Shown: positions 45,171 to 53,616 of the stretch, piece by piece
How the letters are laid out: each line of letters starts with the position of its first letter
Numbering within the stretch: the first letter of the stretch is position 1
Source of the DNA: Leptolyngbya sp. Heron Island J
GTDB taxonomy: Bacteria > Cyanobacteriota > Cyanobacteriia > Phormidesmidales > Phormidesmidaceae
Direction of reading: 5' to 3'
DNA length: 64,000 nucleotides
Assembly (NCBI RefSeq): GCF_000482245.1
Contig: NZ_AWNH01000115.1
Span: 62,001-126,000 of the forward strand
Made by a program: the position numbers and the translations under genes
The notes under the pieces: generated by a model
Seen by the model: only the letters and a program-made list of their open reading frames with translations
The model's database searches: none
Told to the model about the DNA's origin: nothing

Positions 45171-47810
45171 ATGTCTACGTCAAAGCCTGGGTTAAAAAAA
45201 TCGGTTACCACTGGCGCTGGGATTCGTCAGGCCTTTCTCAAGTTTTATGAGGCGAAAGGCCATAAGATTCTGCCCAGTGCGTCTCTAGTGCCCGAAGACC
45301 CCACGGTTTTGCTGACGATTGCGGGCATGCTGCCCTTTAAGCCAATTTTTCTAGGCCAGCGTCAGGCTCCTGTCGACCGAGCTACCACATCTCAAAAGTG
45401 TATTCGTACCAACGACATTGAGAATGTGGGCCGCACTGCTCGCCACCATACGTTCTTTGAAATGCTGGGCAACTTTAGCTTTGGCGATTATTTCAAAGAG
45501 CAGGCAGTAGCCTGGGCCTGGGAGCTTTCCACTGAAGTATTTAAGCTTGCCCCCAAGAATTTGGTGGTGAGTGTTTTTCGGGAAGACGACGATGCCTACG
45601 CCATCTGGCGTGATCAAGTAGGTGTCCCCGAAAAGCGCATTATCCGTATGGATGAAGCGGACAATTTCTGGACGTCTGGTCCTACTGGCCCCTGTGGCCC
45701 CTGCTCTGAAATCTACTACGACTTCCATCCCGAGCTCGGGGACGACGACATTGACCTTGAAGACGATACCCGGTTTATCGAGTTCTACAACTTGGTATTT
45801 ATGCAGTACAACCGGGATGCCGATGGCAAGCTGACGCCGCTCCAGGCTCAGAACATTGATACCGGCCTGGGTCTGGAGCGGATGGCCCAAATTCTGCAGA
45901 AAAAGCCTAACAACTATGAAACGGACCTGATTTTCCCGATTATTCAGACCGCTGCAGACATCGCCAAGGTGGATTACTTTGAGCAGGATGAGTCTGCCAA
46001 GGTGTCCTTAAAGGTGATTGGTGATCATGTTCGGTCTGTGGTTCATATGATTTCCGATGGCATCACTGCCTCCAATGTGGGTCGCGGCTATATTCTGCGC
46101 CGTTTGATTCGGCGCGTCGTGCGCCATGGTCGTCTCCTGGGGATTGAAGGTGCCTTTATTAATGAAGTGGCCGAAAGTGCGATCGCGCTGTGCGAATCTG
46201 CCTACCCTGACCTGCGGCAGCGCGAAGGCATTATTAAAGCTGAGCTGCAGCGGGAAGAAGACCAGTTTCTTAAGACCCTGGAGCGGGGTGAAAAGCTGCT
46301 AGCAGAAATTCTGGAGCGCAAACCCAAGCAAATCTCCGGCGAAGAAGCCTTTAAGCTGTTTGATACCTTTGGCTTCCCCCTAGAACTCACCCAGGAAATT
46401 GCCGAAGAAAATGGCTTGACCGTCGATGTCGCCGGGTTCGAAACAGAAATGGCAGCCCAGCGCGAGCGTTCCAAGAGTGCCCATGAAACCATTGACCTGC
46501 TGGCCCAGGGTAACCTCAACGAACTGGGTATCGATTCCACTGACTTCCTCGGCTATACCGACGCCACCAGCAAGAGTATGGTGAAAGCCATTTTGGTCAA
46601 TGGCGAAACAGTAGAAACTGCAGAAGCCGGTACTGAAGTACAGCTGGTCTTAGACAAAACTCCCTTCTATGCCGAGTCCGGTGGTCAAATTGGTGACCGG
46701 GGTTTTCTCTCCGGCGACACACTGGTGGTACGCATCGAAGATGTGCAAAAGGACAACAACCTGTTTATCCATCTAGGTCGAGTAGAACGCGGCACCTTGT
46801 CTGTGGGGGATAGCGTCAACGCGCAAATCGATCGCGCCTGCCGTCGTCGGGCTCAGGCTAACCACACCGCTACTCACCTACTCCAGGCTGCTCTTAAGAA
46901 GCTGGTGGATGACAGTATTTCCCAGGCCGGTTCTCTGGTGAGTTTTGACCGGCTGCGATTTGACTTTAACTGTCCTCGCGCTCTGACCGATGCTGAGGTG
47001 CAGCAGGTAGAAGCCCAGGTAAACACCTGGATTGCGGAAGCCCACGGTGCCCAAGTCGAGGTCATGCCCATTGACGATGCCAAGGCCAAAGGGGCTACGG
47101 CCATGTTTGGTGAAAAGTACGGCGATGAAGTGCGCGTCGTCGATTTTCCTGGCGTGTCTATGGAGCTATGCGGCGGCACCCATGTAGGCAACACCGCTGA
47201 GATTGGCGTATTTAAAATCATTGCCGAGTCGGGGATTGCCGCTGGCGTGCGACGCATTGAAGCAGTGGCTGGTCCGGCGGTGCTGGAATACTTAAATGTG
47301 CGCGACCAGATTGTGAAAGATCTGAGCGACCGGTTTAAGGCAAAGCCTGAGGAACTGGTGGACCGGATTACCAACCTGCAGAGCGAACTGAAGGTGACGC
47401 AGAAAACCGTTGATGGTCTCAAATCTGAGCTGGCATTGCTGAAGTCTGATCAGCTGTTAGATCAAGCAGAGACTGTGGGCGATTTCCAGGTGCTAGTGGC
47501 CAACATGGGCGAAGTAGATGCGGATTCTTTGAAGACTGCTGCTGAGCGTTTGTTACAGAAGCTAGGCGATGGAGCTGTGGTGTTGGGGTCTATCCCCGCT
47601 GCGGGCAAGGTGAGCCTGGTGGCAACCTTTAGTAAGCCTGTCATGGATAAAGGTTTGAAGGCTGGTAAATTTATCGGCGGTATTGCCAAGATTACGGGCG
47701 GTGGTGGTGGCGGTCGACCTAACTTTGCCCAGGCAGGCGGTCGTGATGCGTTGAAATTACCCGAGGCATTGGATGCTGCAAAGAATCAGTTGGAAAAGGC
47801 TTTGGGGTAG
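45171..47810 (+). CDS. alaS: Alanyl-tRNA synthetase
   Basis: Class II synthetase charging tRNA(Ala), 879 residues, full length. The catalytic core has the motif-1 region [25 protein letters not shown], and [17 protein letters not shown]. The editing domain has [11 protein letters not shown] and the zinc-site CGGTH ([18 protein letters not shown]). The C-terminal DHHA1 domain ends with [15 protein letters not shown]. It is complete and standard. Its stop codon is part of a 34-nt repeat shared with 51290-51323. Confidence 0.98.
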   Translation: MSTSKPGLKKSVTTGAGIRQAFLKFYEAKGHKILPSASLVPEDPTVLLTIAGMLPFKPIFLGQRQAPVDRATTSQKCIRTNDIENVGRTARHHTFFEMLGNFSFGDYFKEQAVAWAWELSTEVFKLAPKNLVVSVFREDDDAYAIWRDQVGVPEKRIIRMDEADNFWTSGPTGPCGPCSEIYYDFHPELGDDDIDLEDDTRFIEFYNLVFMQYNRDADGKLTPLQAQNIDTGLGLERMAQILQKKPNNYETDLIFPIIQTAADIAKVDYFEQDESAKVSLKVIGDHVRSVVHMISDGITASNVGRGYILRRLIRRVVRHGRLLGIEGAFINEVAESAIALCESAYPDLRQREGIIKAELQREEDQFLKTLERGEKLLAEILERKPKQISGEEAFKLFDTFGFPLELTQEIAEENGLTVDVAGFETEMAAQRERSKSAHETIDLLAQGNLNELGIDSTDFLGYTDATSKSMVKAILVNGETVETAEAGTEVQLVLDKTPFYAESGGQIGDRGFLSGDTLVVRIEDVQKDNNLFIHLGRVERGTLSVGDSVNAQIDRACRRRAQANHTATHLLQAALKKLVDDSISQAGSLVSFDRLRFDFNCPRALTDAEVQQVEAQVNTWIAEAHGAQVEVMPIDDAKAKGATAMFGEKYGDEVRVVDFPGVSMELCGGTHVGNTAEIGVFKIIAESGIAAGVRRIEAVAGPAVLEYLNVRDQIVKDLSDRFKAKPEELVDRITNLQSELKVTQKTVDGLKSELALLKSDQLLDQAETVGDFQVLVANMGEVDADSLKTAAERLLQKLGDGAVVLGSIPAAGKVSLVATFSKPVMDKGLKAGKFIGGIAKITGGGGGGRPNFAQAGGRDALKLPEALDAAKNQLEKALG

Positions 47811-47840
47811 GGTGCGATGCATCGCACCATCGGCGTGTGG
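47807..47840. repeat. 34-nt direct repeat, copy 1 (overlaps alaS stop)
   Basis: GTAGGG followed by the 20-mer GCGATGCATCGCACCATCGG (47814-47833) and TGTGG; it matches 51290-51323 at 31 of 34 positions. It contains the 18-nt palindrome GGTGCGATGCATCGCACC (47811-47828). The two copies bracket the TPR-CHAT gene in the same orientation. Confidence 0.85.
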
Positions 47841-47846
47841 TGCTAT

Positions 47847-50800
47847 CTACAAACCATTGCCGATCAAAATAAACGGTGCCCAGTAGTAGGGATGGTCTGA
47901 ACTGGCCTTCAGACTAATCGGTTCGCCTGTCTCGAAATCGACAATATTAATCGCCGCTCCGGATTCTCCTGCAATGACCGAGAGATCATTTTTTATCAGG
48001 GCTAGCTGAGCTCGGCGGAGAGCTTCGGCTTTGGGTAATCCCTTACTCAGGGCCAGGTAAAAGGCATTCATCAACGCTTGGGTGCCGCCATCGTCTACTC
48101 GCCATAGCGATGCCATCGCTGCTTTTGCCTGAGCTCGCTGAATCTGATAGCCCAGCCCCAATACCTCAATCCCACTGTCTAAATCCTGTCCGCCCAGTCC
48201 TGTCTCACAGGCACTCAAGACCACCAAATCGGTACCTGCTAAATTCCAACTGCTAATATCTCGCAGGGTGGCAATATCACCATCGCCAAATAACAGAAAC
48301 GAATCATCGGGACTGGTGGAGATAAAGGCACCGTGGGTGGCCAGGTGAATAATATTGTAGCCACCTAATTCAATGCGGCGTTCGGTGTCAGCTTTACTAA
48401 AGTCAGCATCAAGGAGAACATCGGTATTGGGGATCTGGGTAGCCAGGTTGTTGACCTCAGTGCGGGTAAAGGGAAGGTCGCTAAAGGTGTATTGCTCACC
48501 GCCAACGGTGGGGCTAAAACTACAGTCGGCACAGGCAGCGGCTAAGATTTTCTGCTCAGGCTGGGGTGGGGTGTCAAAATCACTAATGGATTCGGTGGTA
48601 ATGTGGGTGACCGAGAATCGCTCGGCCAGCCACTGGTTGCCATCGTGCAGGGCGACGAGGGGAATATAGCGCAGGGCACCATCAGGAGAATAGACAATGG
48701 TTTGGGTACTGGTGCCAGTATCGAGCAGGGCCAGGTCTTCTTCGATATCGTTAATCAGCCAGTTGTAGAATTTTTGTGCAGCTGCTTTTGCCTGTTGAGT
48801 AGAGCCATGGGGACTGCGGAGCAGGGTGCGATAGTTAAGGATGGCCTCATTGAGGTCCTTAGCACTGACTTCCACCGGACGGCGAATAGGTGGGGCATCT
48901 GGAGACACCAGGATGAGTTCTAGTCGGTCGTCAAAGATGAGTGGATACAGTAGAACTGCATTGGGCAGGTCAGCAATGTTGTTTTGAAGTGTGCGAAGGC
49001 TAGCCAGTTCAATATTTTGGCCTTCTGTTGAGGTGCGTAGCTGGGCGATGGCTTCTTTTACGGCTGGGTAATCTAGAAACTCAGTAAAGTTATCCAACAG
49101 CTCGTCTTCACGGGCGCTAAGTTGATCATACAGCTCTAGTTCCTCGGAAGTGAGTGAGTCATAGCCTTCAGTATCTGCTTTGGCTTTTAGTCGAGCTAAG
49201 TCATCTTTGGCCAGAAGAACCTCTTTATAGAGGGTAAGGATCTCTTCTTCTAGTTGCCAATAGTCAACGTCTTTAGGCACATCATCATGACTACGCACAT
49301 CCTGAAAATAGTCTTCTAACTCTTGTGTTCGCAGAAGATCAAGCACAGCTTGGGCTTCTAGCACTCGATTTTCTTGAAGCAAGAGATCTGCCAGCTTTCG
49401 ATAGGTATGGGCAACAGTATCTGTATAAGATTGCTGTTGTTCTTGGGTTAATGTTTGGTTATCATCACGAATATTTTCGTAGATATTGACTGACTGTTTG
49501 AGGAAGATAATTGCTAACTCAGATTCCTTCGTCGCCTCCAGCAGCCAGCCAATGTTGTTGAGCGTAACGCCTTCACTGGCGCGGTTGCCGACCTCGCGTT
49601 GGATAACGAGGGCCTGCTCATAGTAGTCTAGCGCTTGGGGGTGCTGACCTAACTTATCGTAAGTGAGACCAATATTGTTAAGCGTCGCCCCTTCGACTAC
49701 GCGGTTACCGATCTCGCCCTGGATGACGAGGGCTTGCTCGTAGTAGTCTAGCGCTTGGGGATATTGGCCTAACTTATCGTAAGTGCTACCAATATTGTTG
49801 AGCGTGATGCCTTCGCCAGCGCGGTTATCGATCTCGCGGTTAATGACGAGGGCCTGCCCATAGTAGTCCAGCGCTTGAGGATACTGGCCTAAGTGATTGT
49901 AAGTGAGGCCAATATTGTTGAGCGTTGCCCCTTCACCAGCGCGGTCACCAATCTCGCGGCTGATGACAAGGGCCTGCCCATAGTAGTCCAGCGCTTGGGG
50001 ATACTGGCCTAAGTGATTGTAAGTGAGGCCAATATTGTTGAGCGTCCCTCTTTCGCCAGTGCGATCACTGATCTCACGGCTGATGACAAGGGCCTGCCCA
50101 TAGTAGTCCAGCGCTTGGGGATACTGGCCTAAGTGATTGTAAGTGAGGCCAATATTGTTGAGCGTCCTCCCTTCGACTGTGGGGTCACCGAGCTCACGGC
50201 TGATGCTCAGGGCTTGCCCATAGTAGTTTAGCGCTTGGGGATATTGGCCTAAGCTATCGTAAATGCTGCCAATATTGTTGAGCGTGCTACCTTCGCTGGC
50301 GCGATCGCCGATCTCCCGTTGGATGACGAGGGCCTGGTCATGGTAGTCCAAGGCTTGGGAATACTGCCCCAAGTTGTGGTAAGTAAGGCCAATATTATCG
50401 AGAGTAATGCCTTCACCAGCGCGATTACCAATCTCACGCATAATCCTGAGTGCCTGCTCATAGTAGTCCAAGGCTTGAAGATACTGCCCTAAACCATTGT
50501 AAATACTGCCAATATTGTTGAGTGTAGTCCCTTCGCTCGTGCGGTTACCAATCTCACGAAAAATTGCGAGTGTCTGCTCATAGTAGTCCAAGGCTTGAGA
50601 ATACTGCCCTAAGCTATCGTAAATGCCGCCAATATTGTTGAGAGTAGTCCCTTCGCTCATGGGGTTACCAGTCTCACGCATAATCCTGAGAGCCTGCTCA
50701 TAATAGTTCAAGGCTTGGGAATACTGCCCTAAGTTGTGGTAAGTAAGGCCAATATTGTTGAGCGTTGCCCCTTCGCCAGTGCGGTCATCAATCTCGCGGC

Positions 50801-50924
50801 TGATAACCAGGGCCTGCTCATAGTAGTCCAAGGCCTGGGAATACTGTCCTAAGCTGTCGGCAATAGATCCAAATCCTGTCAGTGACCTACTTTCCCCCTG
50901 GCGATCGCCAATTTCTCGGTACAA
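47847..50924 (-). CDS. TPR-CHAT protease-like protein (5' end frameshifted)
   Basis: The open frame gives 1025 residues. Residues 10-449 are eleven nearly identical 40-residue tetratricopeptide units (xLNNIGLTYxxLGQYxQALDYYxQALVIxREIGxRxxEG), plus a degenerate twelfth. A helical linker with coiled coil (about 490-650) follows, then a C-terminal CHAT (caspase HetF-associated with TPRs) peptidase domain with His864 in HLATHGAF and Cys906 in LSACETG. The first Met here is only the first in-frame one after a frameshift; the true 5' end is at 51145 (separate entry). CHAT-TPR proteins are abundant in cyanobacteria; some act as proteases in conflict or differentiation, but no partner is visible here. 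Confidence 0.92.
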   Translation of the reverse strand: MYREIGDRQGESRSLTGFGSIADSLGQYSQALDYYEQALVISREIDDRTGEGATLNNIGLTYHNLGQYSQALNYYEQALRIMRETGNPMSEGTTLNNIGGIYDSLGQYSQALDYYEQTLAIFREIGNRTSEGTTLNNIGSIYNGLGQYLQALDYYEQALRIMREIGNRAGEGITLDNIGLTYHNLGQYSQALDYHDQALVIQREIGDRASEGSTLNNIGSIYDSLGQYPQALNYYGQALSISRELGDPTVEGRTLNNIGLTYNHLGQYPQALDYYGQALVISREISDRTGERGTLNNIGLTYNHLGQYPQALDYYGQALVISREIGDRAGEGATLNNIGLTYNHLGQYPQALDYYGQALVINREIDNRAGEGITLNNIGSTYDKLGQYPQALDYYEQALVIQGEIGNRVVEGATLNNIGLTYDKLGQHPQALDYYEQALVIQREVGNRASEGVTLNNIGWLLEATKESELAIIFLKQSVNIYENIRDDNQTLTQEQQQSYTDTVAHTYRKLADLLLQENRVLEAQAVLDLLRTQELEDYFQDVRSHDDVPKDVDYWQLEEEILTLYKEVLLAKDDLARLKAKADTEGYDSLTSEELELYDQLSAREDELLDNFTEFLDYPAVKEAIAQLRTSTEGQNIELASLRTLQNNIADLPNAVLLYPLIFDDRLELILVSPDAPPIRRPVEVSAKDLNEAILNYRTLLRSPHGSTQQAKAAAQKFYNWLINDIEEDLALLDTGTSTQTIVYSPDGALRYIPLVALHDGNQWLAERFSVTHITTESISDFDTPPQPEQKILAAACADCSFSPTVGGEQYTFSDLPFTRTEVNNLATQIPNTDVLLDADFSKADTERRIELGGYNIIHLATHGAFISTSPDDSFLLFGDGDIATLRDISSWNLAGTDLVVLSACETGLGGQDLDSGIEVLGLGYQIQRAQAKAAMASLWRVDDGGTQALMNAFYLALSKGLPKAEALRRAQLALIKNDLSVIAGESGAAINIVDFETGEPISLKASSDHPYYWAPFILIGNGL
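49578..50897 (-). repeat. Eleven tandem 120-bp TPR-coding repeats
   Basis: The TPR array repeats every 120 bp for 1320 bp. Three central copies (around 49850-50210) are almost identical at the DNA level over 60 or more bases, which indicates recent expansion or gene conversion. Frame is preserved in all copies. Confidence 0.9.
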
Positions 50925-50983
50925 TATTAGGGCTTGTTCTAATTTCTCAAGCGCCTCTTGCCAGCGACTGATTCGCCATAGGC

Positions 50984-51145
50984 TTAATGACTCATTAAAT
51001 AGCCGGTCTGCTTCTGTTTTTTAGCCTCTATCCTATCCATTGACAAAATGATGGGCTCACTCGTTGTTTGGGAAGCCTCGCCTATCTCTGTCATCAATGC
51101 CGACAACGTTAGAGTCAATGAAATGCCAAACAGTTTGATGATCAT
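50984..51145 (-). pseudogene. Displaced 5' end of the TPR-CHAT gene with signal peptide
   Basis: A 53-codon frame starts at ATG 51145 with MIIKLFGISLTLTLSALMTEI, a signal-peptide-like N-terminus, and stops at 50984. A -1 shift at the six-A run (plus-strand T6, 51017-51022) leads into ACA GAA GCA GAC, reading EADRLFNESLSLW and then LEKLEQALILYREIGDRQGES, which joins the main frame upstream of 50924. Adding one A to the run restores an unbroken protein of about 1100 residues. It is therefore a one-base deletion, a sequencing error or, less likely, slippage. Confidence 0.7.
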
Positions 51146-51289
51146 CGCTTTAGGAGCTAACGTTAAAGTGCTTGTTGAACAACACTAGTGGCAGTTCCTA
51201 TCTATCCTCACTATGACCCCTACCTACCCAAAAACTCAACCAACTATTAACTTTTCTTCTCAACTAATGATCTACGTATGACTTGAGGC

Positions 51290-51323
51290 GTAGGGGGCGA
51301 TGCATCGCACCATCGGACTGTGG
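51290..51323. repeat. 34-nt direct repeat, copy 2
   Basis: It matches 47807-47840 at 31 of 34 positions, including the identical 20-mer (51297-51316). It lies upstream of the TPR-CHAT 5' end. Confidence 0.85.
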
Positions 51324-51334
51324 GCCCTAGCGGT

Positions 51335-51484
51335 CAACCCACCCCGTTTACAGCACCCCTGCCGAGTGAAGATTGATCGTAGCTATGCTTTTTCTTAAGG
51401 TAGAGTGTTCCTTAGATTGGCTCACCCTTTAACGTAGGCTGAGCGCTTTCCCCTCTTGGGATGAGCTGCGGGGTGGGTTAACCA
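51335..51484. repeat. 150-nt segment with 15-bp near-perfect inverted ends
   Basis: GGTCAACCCACCCCG (51335-51349) matches the reverse complement of CGGGGTGGGTTAACC (51470-51484) at 14 of 15 positions. The intervening 120 nt have no open frame. It may be a small non-autonomous element; no clear target duplication. Confidence 0.5.
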
Positions 51485-51513
51485 CTGTCGCTATGATCCG
51501 ATCACCCATTGCT

Positions 51514-51530
51514 GGTGGGCCGTGCCCATC
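51514..51530. repeat. REP-like hairpin left of exbD
   Basis: GGTGGGC-CGT-GCCCATC forms a 7-bp stem, with one T-G pair, 8 nt before the ExbD start codon. The sister copy is at 51974-51990. It could affect translation initiation. Confidence 0.7.
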
Positions 51531-51538
51531 CTACGATT

Positions 51539-51940
51539 ATGAATCTTCCCCCTGATGAAGAGTCTCGTCTGACTATCAACATCGTACCGATGATCGACGT
51601 GGTCTTTGCGATTCTGGCGTTTTTTATTCTCTCTACGCTGTACCTTACAAGGGCTGAGGGGTTGCCGGTGACGCTACCCACAGCAACCACCTCGGTCAGT
51701 CAGGATGAGGCCGCGCTGACCCTAACGATTACGGCAGAGGGGGCATTGTTTTTGGGGGATCAGCCAGTGACCCTAGAGGCCTTGCCGGCTGATGTGCAGG
51801 CGCTAATTGCACCGGGGCAGCCTGCCATGGTGACCATACGGGCCGATGCGGCGACGCCCCATGGTCAGGTGGTGGCGGTGATGGATCGGATTCGGAATTT
51901 GGCAGGTGTACGGTTAGGGATTGCGACGCAGCAACCGTGA
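51539..51940 (+). CDS. ExbD/TolR-family biopolymer transport protein
   Basis: A 133-residue protein from ATG 51539 (the frame is open to TTG 51509, inside a hairpin repeat). A short cytoplasmic N-terminus (MNLPPDEESRLTINIVP) precedes a single TM, MIDVVFAILAFFILSTLYL, with the conserved essential Asp in MID. The C-terminal periplasmic domain contains VTIRADAATPHGQVVAVMDRIRNLAGVRLGIAT. The family energises outer-membrane uptake with ExbB and TonB, or Tol-Pal with TolQ. No ExbB/TolQ gene is next to it, so it is an orphan whose partner must be elsewhere. Confidence 0.9.
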   Translation: MNLPPDEESRLTINIVPMIDVVFAILAFFILSTLYLTRAEGLPVTLPTATTSVSQDEAALTLTITAEGALFLGDQPVTLEALPADVQALIAPGQPAMVTIRADAATPHGQVVAVMDRIRNLAGVRLGIATQQP

Positions 51941-51973
51941 TATTGATTTTGAAGGATTAATTTTGAATTGGAC

Positions 51974-51990
51974 GGTGGGCACGGCCCACC
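51974..51990. repeat. REP-like hairpin right of exbD
   Basis: GGTGGGC-ACG-GCCCACC, a perfect 7-bp stem, 33 nt after the ExbD stop. It pairs as an inverted copy with 51514-51530 and may also act as a weak terminator. Confidence 0.8.
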
Positions 51991-52002
51991 ATCTGGATAT
52001 CC

Positions 52003-52146
52003 TTATTCGTCTGCCGCTAACAATGTCTGGAAGAGATTGATGAGCGGTTGTCCTGAGGTTTCCTCCTGGTTTTCAATGGTGACGATGGTTAGCTGCTGTT
52101 CTGGCAGAAAGTGTACTGACGCTACAGCACCATAGCTGTGGCAGCC
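52003..52146 (-). pseudogene. 3' remnant of a serine hydrolase gene
   Basis: Translated on the minus strand, this gives 47 residues ending FLPEQQLTIVTIENQEE and then LFQTLLAADE-stop. These are nearly identical to the last 47 residues of the intact hydrolase at 53617-55287, including the same terminal ADE-stop. Upstream homology ends abruptly near 52146, 20 nt from the stop of the 349-aa gene, and no start codon remains. So it is a truncated paralog left by duplication. Confidence 0.85.
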
Positions 52147-52166
52147 GCTAATGCAGAAACGTCTCC

Positions 52167-53216
52167 TTAAGCGGTCGCCACAGCTTTCTCTGAGCAGACA
52201 CCCTTCGCCTCAGTAACTTCTGGCGAAAAAATTGTTTCCAGTAAATCAAAGTGGTATGCACATTGAGCAAACTCACTCGGAGATAAAAGCTGAACAACCT
52301 CACGTTGCAACAGTTTAAGCATGTAGCGTACCAGCTCCCAATTCACGTTAAATGTGGGGTACAGCATCACACACAAAGGAAACAGCTCCTGCTGTACGAC
52401 GCTAGGATTTTTCTCTAGCAGACACACCCAAAGATAGGTTTGAAACATTTCTGCATCTCGGGTGCTAGACGTTCTCACGGTGGGTGATTTTAAGGGGCCG
52501 CTATAGCACTGATGGTTAGGAAATGCGTCTGAAACTTTAGCGACTACCCGCTGAGCAATAGAACTACTCTTAGGAAGAAGCGTCCGAACAACCCTTAATT
52601 CTAGTGACGCATAGGGATAGTTCGAGGCAGCATCATACGCCCTTTGTAATGGCATATAAAGATGATCGTCAATTGCCTTAAAGTAAAGCTCCAATACTCC
52701 GCGCTGGCTAGGCTCAAGCAACTCCAACAGCAATTGCCCAGTGTAGTGAAACTGCATACTGACAAAGCCAATTACTCTAGGATCTACAGCAGTAAATTTT
52801 GCGCGAATATGACCTAGCTCAGGTGCAATACTGACGGCAAAGCGTTCTGGATATATAAATGAAGCATAGCTTTCAAAGGCTTTGTCAAAAATCTGGAATA
52901 CATCTCCCGCAATCGCCCACGGATCAATAATGTCAGGATCTAATTGATGCCGCACGACCTCTTCGGAAAGAAGCTGCTCCGTTTTGTTCCATGCTTTAGC
53001 GCTAATGGGCCGCAGTGCCTGGTGCAGTGTCTTCGCAATAGCCGCTCGCAATTCTCGTTCATTAGCAAACGTAGGGCGTGACAATGGCTGATTCACCTGC
53101 TGCATATACCGAATAGCCCAAGCTTTGGAAAATGAAGAAGAGGAACCTGAGCGTTCAGTGGAGAGTGAATCGTCTTCCTGTGAAAAAGAGGATGTTGAGG
53201 GAAATGAATTAACCAT
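52167..53216 (-). CDS. Hypothetical protein (349 aa)
   Basis: I do not recognise this family. The first 35 residues are Ser-rich and probably disordered; the rest is mainly helical and soluble. Dense aromatic/hydrophobic blocks appear at residues about 100-240 (PWAIAGDVFQIFDKAFESYASFIYPERFA, VLELYFKAIDDHLYMPLQRAYDAA) and 260-330. No signal peptide, TM segment or nucleotide motif is visible. The ATG at 53216 is preceded by two inverted repeats (53229-53246 and 53275-53314), so it may be regulated. It sits between a truncated copy and an intact copy of a serine hydrolase gene, suggesting acquisition at a duplication junction. Confidence 0.7.
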   Translation of the reverse strand: MVNSFPSTSSFSQEDDSLSTERSGSSSSFSKAWAIRYMQQVNQPLSRPTFANERELRAAIAKTLHQALRPISAKAWNKTEQLLSEEVVRHQLDPDIIDPWAIAGDVFQIFDKAFESYASFIYPERFAVSIAPELGHIRAKFTAVDPRVIGFVSMQFHYTGQLLLELLEPSQRGVLELYFKAIDDHLYMPLQRAYDAASNYPYASLELRVVRTLLPKSSSIAQRVVAKVSDAFPNHQCYSGPLKSPTVRTSSTRDAEMFQTYLWVCLLEKNPSVVQQELFPLCVMLYPTFNVNWELVRYMLKLLQREVVQLLSPSEFAQCAYHFDLLETIFSPEVTEAKGVCSEKAVATA

Positions 53217-53228
53217 TTTCTAAAGCTT

Positions 53229-53246
53229 AGGCTTTTTCTAAAGCCT
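53229..53246 (-). promoter_or_regulatory. 5'-UTR hairpin before the 349-aa gene
   Basis: AGGCTTT-4-AAAGCCT forms a perfect 7-bp stem 13-30 nt upstream of the ATG at 53216, where it could mask the ribosome binding region. Confidence 0.5.
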
Positions 53247-53274
53247 TTAGGAATAACGTTGACATGTTCACAAA

Positions 53275-53314
53275 GAGTAATTTGTTAGCAGAATTAAGTG
53301 CTAACAAATTACTC
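53275..53314. promoter_or_regulatory. 16-bp perfect inverted repeat upstream of the 349-aa gene
   Basis: GAGTAATTTGTTAGCA (53275-53290) and its reverse complement (53299-53314) are separated by GAATTAAG. It lies 59 nt upstream of the start codon and is not followed by a T-run on either side, so it is more like an operator or structured leader than a terminator. The rest of the 53217-53616 gap is AT-rich and without a gene. Confidence 0.6.
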
Positions 53315-53561
53315 TCCATAAGCGCCGTTTCTTTGTAAATAAACTACTCCCGAACAAATGGAGTAGCTTACACAAGTGAGTAATCTAAAGATTGCTCCAA
53401 CACTGCAGATTTTAAATGGCTTCCAAATGATTTGTCCTCATTATCAAACGTAGTGCTTAATATTTACTTAACATCTTTACATATCTTAAGTTCCTGACAG
53501 TGGGCTGACTCACTACCAAAATTTCATCCTGGAAATAAGAAGGCGCGTCTCGTGACGCCCT

Positions 53562-53601
53562 GCATTACAAAATGCAATACCTGCATTGCATTTTGTAATG
53601 C
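53562..53601. repeat. 17-bp perfect inverted repeat after the hydrolase gene
   Basis: GCATTACAAAATGCAAT (53562-53578) pairs with ATTGCATTTTGTAATGC (53585-53601) across a 6-nt loop. It lies 16 nt downstream of the serine hydrolase stop. An adjacent GCGTC-4-GACGC hairpin sits near 53544-53557. Likely a palindromic repeat used as a terminator-like structure. Confidence 0.8.
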
Positions 53602-53616
53602 CCCTACAGGGGAAGA

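Noticed and set aside
45351-47422. Minus-strand frames of 110-180 codons inside alaS
   Set aside because: Shadows of a complete alaS gene; no family features.
49578-50897. CRISPR array from regular 120-bp repeats
   Set aside because: Repeats are coding TPR units in frame, with no short palindromic repeat/unique spacer structure; no cas genes are present.
51017-51022. Programmed -1 ribosomal frameshifting in the TPR-CHAT gene
   Set aside because: In the 0 frame the heptamer is T AAA AAA, which would require a TAA slip; no canonical X XXY YYZ site fits, and no downstream pseudoknot is evident. A one-base indel is simpler.
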